Of a stretch of 9,202 nucleotides of DNA, positions 1 through 5,129 are shown piece by piece (positions within the stretch are counted from its first letter, which is position 1; the number at the start of each line of letters is the position of its first letter). The stretch covers positions 1,400 through 10,601 of the forward strand of contig DOIV01000242.1 of NCBI GenBank assembly GCA_003511845.1. Reading direction: 5' to 3'. The translations under genes and the position numbers were made by a program. Under the pieces are notes generated by a model that did not search any database, was not told where the DNA came from, and worked only from the letters and a program-made list of their open reading frames with translations. The stretch comes from Flavobacteriaceae bacterium. GTDB lineage: Bacteria > Bacteroidota > Bacteroidia > Flavobacteriales > Flavobacteriaceae.

Positions 1-10
1 GTATTTAGTT

Positions 11-46
11 CTACCCCTTCTGAAAAGAAGGTAGTTGTTGTTTTTT
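11..46 (+). terminator. Rho-independent terminator of an upstream plus-strand gene
   Basis: Positions 11-15 (CTACC) pair with 30-34 (GGTAG) and 18-21 (TTCT) with 26-29 (AGAA), closing a GAAA loop at 22-25. Two unpaired C residues (16-17) form a bulge. A T-rich tail follows, ending in six T at 41-46. A stem with a T tail on the plus strand is what a terminator for a gene entering from the left would look like. That gene is outside the window, so its identity is unknown, and it would converge on kbl. Confidence 0.55.
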
Positions 47-57
47 ACCCTTCCGTC

Positions 58-83
58 TTTGATTCCTTTTAAAGGGAATCAAA
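58..83. repeat. Near-perfect 26-base palindrome
   Basis: Positions 58-70 pair with 71-83 with a single T-G wobble: the outer arm TTTGATTCC matches GGAATCAAA, and the centre is TTTT/AAA(G). It lies between the plus-strand terminator and the kbl terminator hairpin. It could be a second terminator arm for transcripts from either side, an operator-like site, or part of a dispersed intergenic repeat. The sequence alone does not decide. Confidence 0.5.
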
Positions 84-87
84 TCCA

Positions 88-109
88 CCTTCCCTTAAAA
101 AAGGGAAGG
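88..109 (-). terminator. Hairpin terminator behind kbl
   Basis: CCTTCCCTT (88-96) and AAGGGAAGG (101-109) form a perfect 9-bp stem around a four-base AAAA loop, 8 bases beyond the kbl stop codon. The minus-strand product has a TTTT loop but no clean T tract after the stem, so termination may rely on this hairpin together with the palindrome at 58-83. The position directly after kbl makes a 3'-end role likely. Confidence 0.55.
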
Positions 110-117
110 AACTCTAA

Positions 118-1311
118 TTAAATCACATTTAGTTGTTTCCCAACTTTAGTAAAAGCAGCAATAGCTTTGTCTAAATGTTCTTTGGTATGTGCGGCTGAAA
201 GTTGTACTCTAATTCTTGCTTTATCCTTTGGCACAACAGGAAAAAAGAATCCGATGACATAAATACCTTCAGCTAATAATGCATTCGCCATGTTTTGAGA
301 TAGTTTTGCATCGTATAACATCACTGGCACAATGGCAGCATCAGCACCAACCAAGTCAAAGCCTGCTTCTTCCATTTTTTTACGGAAATAATTGGTGTTC
401 CACTCTAATTTATCGCGTAAAGAAGTGTCATTTTTTAATAAATCAAACACTTTTAAAGAAGCACCAACAATAGCAGGAGCCAATGAATTTGAAAATAAGT
501 AAGGTCTAGAACGTTGTCGTAAAATTTCAATAACTTCTTTTTTTGCAGTGGTATATCCACCCATGGCACCACCTAATGCTTTTCCTAGAGTTCCGGTAAC
601 GATATCAACTCTATCGAGTACATTTTTGAGTTCTAATGTTCCTCGTCCTGTTTTACCTATAAATCCAGTAGCATGGCATTCATCAACCATAACCATAGCG
701 TCGTATTTATCGGCTAAATCACATATTTTATCAAGGCTAGCAACAATACCATCCATAGAGAAAACACCATCAGTAACAATAATTTTGAATCGTGCTCCAG
801 CCTCATTAGCTTCCTTTAATCGTGCTTCAAGTTCAGTCATGTCATTATTTTGATAACGATAACGAGCTGCTTTACACAAACGAACGCCATCAATGATAGA
901 AGCATGATTTAAAGAATCGGAAATAATAGCATCTTCTTTGGTCAATAAAGGTTCAAAAACACCTCCATTGGCATCAAAAGCCGCAGCATAAAGAATGGTA
1001 TCTTCAAAGCCGTAGAAATTAGCTATTTTTTGTTCTAATTCTTTATGGATGTCTTGTGTGCCACAGATAAAACGGACAGACGACATACCGTACCCATGTG
1101 TATCCATCGCGTCTTTTGCAGCCTGTATAACTTCAGGATTATTGGATAAGCCTAAATAATTATTAGCACAAAAATTAATGACTTCTTCGCCTGTAGAAAT
1201 TTTTATGACTGCATCTTGTGAGGAAGTTATAATGCGTTCTGATTTGTACAAGCCCGCACTTTTTATAGTATCAAGTTCTTCTTGTAAATGTTGTTTGATG
1301 TTACTGTACAT
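118..1311 (-). CDS. kbl: Glycine C-acetyltransferase (2-amino-3-ketobutyrate CoA ligase)
   Basis: This is a PLP enzyme of the alpha-oxoamine synthase family. It uses CoA to cleave 2-amino-3-ketobutyrate, the product of threonine dehydrogenase, to glycine and acetyl-CoA in the cytoplasm. At 397 residues it is nearly identical in length to E. coli Kbl and aligns with it along its whole length. Visible family features are the substrate segment [17 protein letters not shown] (78-94), the ring-stacking H136 in LNHASI, D210 and H213 in the VDECH motif, and the Schiff-base lysine K244 in [10 protein letters not shown]. The run [17 protein letters not shown] (265-281) is typical of Kbl rather than BioF. 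I place the start at the ATG ending at 1311. A longer reading begins at a TTG ending at 1341, but that codon lies inside the promoter -7 box and adds ten residues absent from the family. No threonine dehydrogenase gene lies beside it in this window. Confidence 0.97.
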   Translation of the reverse strand: MYSNIKQHLQEELDTIKSAGLYKSERIITSSQDAVIKISTGEEVINFCANNYLGLSNNPEVIQAAKDAMDTHGYGMSSVRFICGTQDIHKELEQKIANFYGFEDTILYAAAFDANGGVFEPLLTKEDAIISDSLNHASIIDGVRLCKAARYRYQNNDMTELEARLKEANEAGARFKIIVTDGVFSMDGIVASLDKICDLADKYDAMVMVDECHATGFIGKTGRGTLELKNVLDRVDIVTGTLGKALGGAMGGYTTAKKEVIEILRQRSRPYLFSNSLAPAIVGASLKVFDLLKNDTSLRDKLEWNTNYFRKKMEEAGFDLVGADAAIVPVMLYDAKLSQNMANALLAEGIYVIGFFFPVVPKDKARIRVQLSAAHTKEHLDKAIAAFTKVGKQLNVI

Positions 1312-1338
1312 GATTAAGTAAATTATGTGAATAGGATA

Positions 1339-1346
1339 CAAAAGTA
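1339..1346 (-). promoter_or_regulatory. Bacteroidota -7 box of kbl
   Basis: On the minus strand the site reads TACTTTTG, a full match to TAnnTTTG. It ends 27 bases before the kbl ATG, predicting a leader of about 20 bases. No clear TTG-type -33 element is seen about 20 bases upstream. The box overlaps the TTG that would begin the longer kbl reading, which argues for the shorter start. Confidence 0.6.
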
Positions 1347-1414
1347 ATTTAAATAAGTCATTTTATGGCATTGTTTTTGTGAATTTATAGGACTAAATGT
1401 AAAACAATTTACCT

Positions 1415-1957
1415 ATGAAAAACAACGTAATTTTTGTGTTTATAATTTTTACTTTTTTAGCAAATGCTCAAACTACCAAAGTCGAAAAAGGACAACTTAA
1501 ACTAAATTTTTTGGCTCCAAGTATAGAATACGAAGCTGGTTTAACGGATAAGACCTCTATAACTTTTGAAGTAGGAACAGGTTTTATTTTTGCAGCAGGT
1601 TCTAATCGAGATACTGAAATTTCCTTTTTTCCATATTTTGAAAGTCAATATAAATATTATTATAATTTTGAAAAGAGAGCTAAAAAAGGAAAAAGAACAA
1701 TAAATAATTCTGCTAATTATATTTCTTTTATGGCTACACTTCAAAGTCAAAAACCATTACTTAAAAGTAGTAGGTATGGCGACCAAGCTATTATTGTGGT
1801 TGGGCCAACTTGGGGTTTTCAACGTACATACAAGAAAGGTTTTAGGCTTTCTTTAGATTTAGGATTGGGCTATGGTTATAACACTTTAAGAAGTAATAGC
1901 TTCGTTTCTCCATTAATTGATATAGAATTAGGTTGGGTTTTAAACAGAAAAAAGTAA
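1415..1957 (+). CDS. Secreted, probable outer-membrane beta-barrel protein
   Basis: The 180-residue product begins with a clear Sec signal peptide: MKNN, a hydrophobic stretch VIFVFIIFTFLA at 5-16, then a likely signal peptidase I cut after ANA (18). The mature part shows alternating hydrophobic/polar strands rich in Gly, Tyr and Phe, such as LKLNFLAPSIEYEAGLT (28-44), SITFEVGTGFIF (48-59), FFPYFESQYKYYYNF (71-85), YISFMATLQSQ (102-112), QAIIVVGPTWGFQ (124-136), LSLDLGLGYGY (145-155) and PLIDIELGWVL (166-176). This suits a small barrel of about eight strands. A basic loop KRAKKGKR (87-94) breaks the strand pattern. I do not recognise a named family; the role (structural porin, lipid or ligand binding) is unknown. 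It diverges from kbl across 103 bases. The only promoter-like match upstream, TGTTTTTG at 1372-1379, has one mismatch to the -7 consensus. Confidence 0.8.
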   Translation: MKNNVIFVFIIFTFLANAQTTKVEKGQLKLNFLAPSIEYEAGLTDKTSITFEVGTGFIFAAGSNRDTEISFFPYFESQYKYYYNFEKRAKKGKRTINNSANYISFMATLQSQKPLLKSSRYGDQAIIVVGPTWGFQRTYKKGFRLSLDLGLGYGYNTLRSNSFVSPLIDIELGWVLNRKK

Positions 1958-1968
1958 AGATTTAAACT

Positions 1969-1976
1969 TACCTTTG
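1969..1976 (+). promoter_or_regulatory. -7 box of the 119-residue conserved gene
   Basis: TACCTTTG is a full match to TAnnTTTG, 15 bases before the ATG at 1992, implying a leader of about ten bases. The box and the eight bases after it match those in front of the thioesterase gene at 15 of 16 positions. No good -33 element is visible. The TTG at 1974, which opens a longer reading of the gene, is part of the box itself. Confidence 0.6.
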
Positions 1977-1991
1977 CTTAAAATTTTAGGG

Positions 1992-2351
1992 ATGTCAAGA
2001 GATTTAGCATTGAAAATGAAATGGGAATTGTTGAAAGAAAAAATTTCGAAGCAATTTGCTGATGGAGACATTGTTGATTTAGATGCGATAATTTATTTAA
2101 TTGGCGTGCAAGAATTGGGTCAAGGGTATCGAACGTTTAAAAAGGATGAAAAGGTGAATTTAATGCATATTGCCATTTGCCGATTGTTAGAGCCTTTAGG
2201 GTATTATAAATTTAACTTTTTTGATGAAGATGGCTGGCCACATTATAAAACCATTGACGAATTGCCTTTTTTAAAACCAGGTGAACAATCTGTATTGATG
2301 AAAGAAGCGGTAATTCAATATTTTGTGGAGAAAGAGTTTATACCGAGTTAG
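1992..2351 (+). CDS. Conserved flavobacterial protein of unknown function
   Basis: The product has 119 residues, no signal peptide and no membrane segment, so it is predicted cytoplasmic. It resembles a conserved hypothetical protein I recognise from Flavobacteriia but cannot assign to a function. It has a charged helical N-terminus (KMKWELLKEKISKQF, 8-22), an acidic stretch ending in DLDAIIYLIGVQELGQG (29-45), a basic patch FKKDEKVNLMH (49-59), the aromatic acidic motif YYKFNFFDEDGWPHY (71-85), and a C-terminal helix. The ATG at 1992 is preferred over an in-frame TTG at 1974 because that TTG sits in the -7 box and the extra residues lack character. It lies 34 bases behind the outer-membrane protein gene but appears to have its own promoter. 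It converges on dprA with 29 bases between, where I see no convincing terminator. Confidence 0.85.
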   Translation: MSRDLALKMKWELLKEKISKQFADGDIVDLDAIIYLIGVQELGQGYRTFKKDEKVNLMHIAICRLLEPLGYYKFNFFDEDGWPHYKTIDELPFLKPGEQSVLMKEAVIQYFVEKEFIPS

Positions 2352-2380
2352 AAAGTCTACTAATTTACTGTAAACTGACA

Positions 2381-3484
2381 TCAAATCGCTTCAAAAATCT
2401 TTCCAGGCAAAGGTTTAATTACCCCTTTTAATTCTAAAGTCAATAACAACGTTGCTGTTTTAAAAACTGGCAAATTACAATGCAAGGCAATGAGGTCTAA
2501 TTGTTGTTTTCCTTCTTTTAATAAGTAATTATAAATGCCTTTTTCCGTTTCAGAAAGTTCAATAAACAATTGTTGTTGAATGGCCTGTTTTTGTTTATTA
2601 TCTTTTTCCCATCCTAAAATATAAGCCACATCTTTAGCAGAAGTTAATACCGCAGCTTTATTGGTTTTAATGAGTTGGTTACAACCTCTGCTGTAAGCAT
2701 CTGTTATCCTCCCAGGAATGGCAAACACCTCTCTGTTGTAAGAATTGGCAATATCAGCAGTAATTAAAGAGCCTCCTTTATCGGCTGATTCTATCACAAT
2801 AGTAGCTTGTGAAAGCCCTGCAACAATTCTATTTCTTTTTACAAAATTTTCTCTTTCAGGTTTTGTACCAGACCAATAATCAGTAATTAAACCACCATTA
2901 GTAAGCATTTTATCAGCATATTTTTTGTGAATTGCAGGGTAAATTCTATCCAAACCATGAGCCAACACCGCCACAGTTTGTAGTTTGTGTTCAAGAGCTA
3001 ATTTATGAGCATAAACATCAACACCATACGCCAATCCGCTAACAATAACAGGATTGTAAGGTGCTAAATTTTTAATAAGATCTTCTAAAACAGCTCTACC
3101 GTAACTAGTCATTTGCCGAGTACCAACAATGCTAATCATTTTTTGGTTTGTTAACTGGATGTTTCCTTTTTTAAAAAAGAAAATAGGTGCATCAAAGCAG
3201 TGTTTTAGGTAAACAGGATAATCATCATCTTGAAAATAGGAATATTGAATTTTATGAGTATTTATAAATTCAATTTCTTTTTCTGCTCTGGTAAAAATGG
3301 TTTTATCTTTTAAAGCATAAATAATTGCGGAACCTACTCCTGATATTTTAGAGAGAGCCTGTCTTTTTTCAGTAAAAATCTGAGTAGCACTACCACAATG
3401 CGAAATCAATTTCTTTGCCATTACATCACCAATACCATTTGCATTGATCAAGGCTAGTAAATTAAGGAGTTTTTCGTGTTTCAA
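2381..3484 (-). CDS. dprA: DNA-processing protein DprA
   Basis: DprA binds incoming single-stranded DNA in the cytoplasm, shields it, and loads RecA during natural transformation; it is also kept in species not known to be competent. The 367 residues show three parts. An N-terminal helix-hairpin-helix/SAM-like region (1-65) carries GIGDVMAKKLI and ISGVG. The Rossmann-like core (about 85-290) carries SIVGTRQMTSYGR (118-130), VSGLAYGVDVYAH (148-160), VAVLAHGLDRIYP (171-183), KRNRIVAGLS (216-225), GGSLITADIA (237-246) and FAIPG (254-258). The winged-helix C-terminal domain (about 305-367) ends in LKGVIKPLPGKIFE. The start is a TTG ending at 3484. An in-frame TAA lies two codons upstream, and the first ATG (codon 22) would cut into the helix-hairpin-helix, so TTG is needed for the usual N-terminus. 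It diverges from the HU/SPOR gene over 122 bases. Confidence 0.95.
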   Translation of the reverse strand: MKHEKLLNLLALINANGIGDVMAKKLISHCGSATQIFTEKRQALSKISGVGSAIIYALKDKTIFTRAEKEIEFINTHKIQYSYFQDDDYPVYLKHCFDAPIFFFKKGNIQLTNQKMISIVGTRQMTSYGRAVLEDLIKNLAPYNPVIVSGLAYGVDVYAHKLALEHKLQTVAVLAHGLDRIYPAIHKKYADKMLTNGGLITDYWSGTKPERENFVKRNRIVAGLSQATIVIESADKGGSLITADIANSYNREVFAIPGRITDAYSRGCNQLIKTNKAAVLTSAKDVAYILGWEKDNKQKQAIQQQLFIELSETEKGIYNYLLKEGKQQLDLIALHCNLPVFKTATLLLTLELKGVIKPLPGKIFEAI

Positions 3485-3512
3485 TCTTTAAAAGTTAAGA
3501 ATTTTCAATGTA

Positions 3513-3520
3513 CAAAATTG
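3513..3520 (-). promoter_or_regulatory. Possible -7 box of dprA
   Basis: The minus strand reads CAATTTTG, seven of eight positions of TAnnTTTG, 28 bases before the TTG start. There is no supporting -33 element, and the surrounding DNA is so AT-rich that a chance match is easy. It is the best candidate in the dprA upstream region. Confidence 0.25.
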
Positions 3521-3565
3521 TTAATAAATATTATGCATATAAATAATTTAAACTAAAGTTTTTTT

Positions 3566-3573
3566 TACATTTG
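3566..3573 (+). promoter_or_regulatory. -7 box of the HU/SPOR gene
   Basis: TACATTTG fully matches TAnnTTTG. Transcription would begin near 3579, leaving about 27 leader bases before the proposed CTG start at 3607. This places the whole conserved HU domain within the message and supports translation starting well upstream of the first conventional start codon at 3766. No clear -33 element is seen. Confidence 0.5.
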
Positions 3574-3606
3574 TTTTTTACTGAATAACCTCTAAGATTT
3601 AATCAA

Positions 3607-4536
3607 CTGAAACTATCGGAATACATAAGCGATTTATTATATAGATATGAATGCGTAATTGTACCTGGTTTTGGAGGTTTTTTAAGTGATACAAAATCTG
3701 CATATATAAGTCCGCATTCTAAGACGTTTTATCCGCCATATAAATCAATTTCATTTAATAGTAGGTTGAAAAATAATGATGGCTTACTTGCTAATTATAT
3801 TGCTGCTGTAGATCAAGTACCTTATGAGTCTGCTTTAAATTTTATAAAATTTGAAACTAAAGAATGGTTTGAAACATTAAACCAAACAGATTTAGACATA
3901 GAGAATATTGGTAAATTTTCTTTAGATGCGAATAGCACTTTAATTTTTGAACCACAGACAAAAATCAATTATTTGGCAGAATCTTTCGGTTTATCGTCAT
4001 TTGTATTGCCAGAAGTTAAACGAGAAGTATATCTAAAACAAGTAGAAAAATTAGAGGATAAAGTTAAAGCACCTATAATATTGGCAAAAGAGTCACCAAA
4101 TTATTTAAAATATGCTGCAATTTTAATTCTTGGTCTTTCTGTTTTAGGATTTGGCGGAAACTCTATTTATCAAAAATATAAAAGTGAACAACAACTTGTA
4201 GCTGCTCAAAAACAACAACATGAAGTTGAGAAGAAGATTGAAAAAGCTACTTTTATTGTTTCTGAGGCTTTACCTTCATTAAGTGTTAATGTTACTTTAG
4301 ATAAAAAACCTTTTCATGTAATTGCCGGGGCATTTCGATATCCTGAAAACGCTCAACGTTTGGTAAAAAAGCTGATTGAAAACGGATATAAAGCAAGAAT
4401 CCTTGGCATTAACAAATGGGGTTTAACTCAAGTTTCCTATGAAAGTTATACAGAAAGAAACAATGCCATCAACAATTTATACAGAATTAAAAAAACAGAA
4501 TCTGAAGATGCTTGGTTGTTGATTCAGAACCTTTAA
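3607..4536 (+). CDS. HU-CCDC81 / SPOR-domain membrane protein, apparent CTG start
   Basis: Read from 3607 the protein has 309 residues. Residues 1-130 hold two HU-like domains of the bacterial CCDC81 type: LKLSEYISDLLYRYECVIVP opens the first, followed by GFGGFLSD, and IGKFSLDANSTLIFEPQ (101-117) closes the second in the manner of HU proteins. A single membrane helix spans about 169-188 (YAAILILGLSVLGFG). A charged coiled linker (190-215) leads to a periplasmic SPOR domain (about 236-309; FHVIAGAFRYPENAQRLVKK). SPOR domains bind glycan strands stripped of stem peptides at the septum; the HU part should stay in the cytoplasm. The reading frame is closed by TAA at 3586-3588, and no ATG, GTG or TTG occurs before a TTG at 3766, which would delete the first HU domain. 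CTG at 3607 aligns with the family's methionine (usual start MKL..YI). A start-codon mutation or sequencing error is the alternative. Confidence 0.88.
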   Translation: MKLSEYISDLLYRYECVIVPGFGGFLSDTKSAYISPHSKTFYPPYKSISFNSRLKNNDGLLANYIAAVDQVPYESALNFIKFETKEWFETLNQTDLDIENIGKFSLDANSTLIFEPQTKINYLAESFGLSSFVLPEVKREVYLKQVEKLEDKVKAPIILAKESPNYLKYAAILILGLSVLGFGGNSIYQKYKSEQQLVAAQKQQHEVEKKIEKATFIVSEALPSLSVNVTLDKKPFHVIAGAFRYPENAQRLVKKLIENGYKARILGINKWGLTQVSYESYTERNNAINNLYRIKKTESEDAWLLIQNL

Positions 4537-4564
4537 ATTACATCTTATTTCTTCTATTTTTTTT

Positions 4565-4592
4565 GGTATTAAAACAATCCTTTTTAAATACC
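4565..4592. repeat. Inverted repeat overlapping the thioesterase promoter
   Basis: GGTATTAAAA (4565-4574) can pair with TTTT-A-AATACC (4582-4592), giving a ten-pair stem with one bulged A and a seven-base loop. Its right arm covers the first bases of the -7 box at 4589. It lies 28 bases after the HU/SPOR stop codon, so it may act as that gene's terminator, as an operator on the thioesterase promoter, or it may be chance in AT-rich DNA. Confidence 0.3.
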
Positions 4593-4596
4593 TTTG
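4589..4596 (+). promoter_or_regulatory. -7 box of the thioesterase gene
   Basis: TACCTTTG fully matches TAnnTTTG, 20 bases before the ATG at 4617. A TTG within a T-run (4563-4565) lies 23 bases upstream, slightly farther than the usual -33 spacing. This is the best-formed promoter in the window. It matches the promoter at 1969 at 15 of 16 positions through the start of the transcript. Confidence 0.65.
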
Positions 4597-4616
4597 CCTA
4601 AAATAAAACACATTCA

Positions 4617-5129
4617 ATGAATACCAAAATACCTAAAGAATCATTAACTGTTTTGACAGATATGGTTTTACCAGGAGAAACCAATGCTTTAAATAGTTTG
4701 TTTGGTGGAGAAATATTAGCACGTATGGATAGAGCTTGTAGTATTGCAGCACAAAGACATTCAGGTCAAATTGTAGTTACAGCTTCTGTAAACCATGTAG
4801 TCTTTACAAAAGCAGTACCTGTAGGTAGTATAGTTATAGTTGAAGCGAAAGTTTCAAGAGCGTTTAAGTCTTCAATGGAAGTCTATACTGATGTTTGGAC
4901 TGAAGATCGAAAAAGCGGACAAAAAACGAAGGTAAATGAAGGTATTTATACATTTGTGGCTGTTGACAAAACAGGAACTCCTGTAAAAGTACCAGCAATT
5001 AAACCTGAAACGAAATTAGAACAAGAGCGTTTTGACGGAGCTTTAAGAAGAAAACAATTAAGTTTAGTATTGTCAGGAAAAATGAACCCACAAGATGCAA
5101 AAGAGTTAAAGACTCTTTTTATAGGTTAA
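4617..5129 (+). CDS. Acyl-CoA thioesterase, hotdog fold (YciA/ACOT type)
   Basis: The product hydrolyses acyl-CoA to free CoA and fatty acid in the cytoplasm, acting as a hotdog-fold oligomer. At 170 residues it has the usual single-domain length. The hallmark segment NSLFGGEILARMDRACSIAA (26-45) contains the central hotdog helix with the catalytic-type Asp38, and Asn24 lies just before it. VTASVNHVVFTKAVPVGS (54-71) and SSMEVYTDVWTED (85-97) give the strand pattern of YciA-type enzymes, and VAVDKTGTPVKVP (114-126) is the conserved C-terminal strand and turn. A further 40-residue helical tail, rich in Lys and Arg, follows. Chain-length preference cannot be read from sequence. The gene has its own promoter, and its stop codon overlaps that of envC on the other strand. 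Confidence 0.93.
   Translation: MNTKIPKESLTVLTDMVLPGETNALNSLFGGEILARMDRACSIAAQRHSGQIVVTASVNHVVFTKAVPVGSIVIVEAKVSRAFKSSMEVYTDVWTEDRKSGQKTKVNEGIYTFVAVDKTGTPVKVPAIKPETKLEQERFDGALRRKQLSLVLSGKMNPQDAKELKTLFIG
5099..5120. terminator. Two-way terminator inside the thioesterase 3' end
   Basis: AAAAGAGT (5099-5106) and ACTCTTTT (5112-5119) form a perfect 8-bp stem with a five-base loop TAAAG. The plus strand ends the hairpin in five T (5116-5120); the minus strand ends in four T. For envC it begins 6 bases past the stop codon. For the thioesterase it lies within the last ten codons. With no intergenic space between these convergent genes, it is the natural candidate to stop transcription from both sides. 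Confidence 0.5.

Noticed and set aside
1..72. Open plus-strand frame from the left edge to TAA at 70-72, as a possible gene end
   Set aside because: It runs through the terminator hairpin and T tract at 11-46, and the 23 residues show no family character.
548..853. Plus-strand open frame of 101 codons, and a smaller one at 279-473
   Set aside because: Both lie antisense within kbl, which is nearly identical in length and motifs to a known enzyme. Their proteins show no recognisable domain.
1312..1341. Ten-codon TTG-initiated extension of kbl
   Set aside because: The TTG overlaps the -7 box, and the family start matches the ATG ending at 1311.
1372..1379. TGTTTTTG as a promoter of the outer-membrane protein gene
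   Set aside because: It mismatches the conserved A of the -7 box and lacks a -33 element, so it is not separable from AT-rich background.
1541..1750. Minus-strand open frame opposite the outer-membrane protein gene
   Set aside because: It is a low-complexity product rich in Ile, Phe, Ser and Lys as expected from the reverse of AT-rich coding DNA, without a promoter or homology.
1974..1991. Six-codon TTG-initiated extension of the conserved small gene
   Set aside because: The TTG lies in the -7 box at 1969-1976, so it would not be on the transcript.
2364..2374. Palindrome TTTACTGTAAA between the convergent small gene and dprA
   Set aside because: The arms are too short for a terminator (four pairs with a three-base loop) and there is no T tract; it is easily chance.
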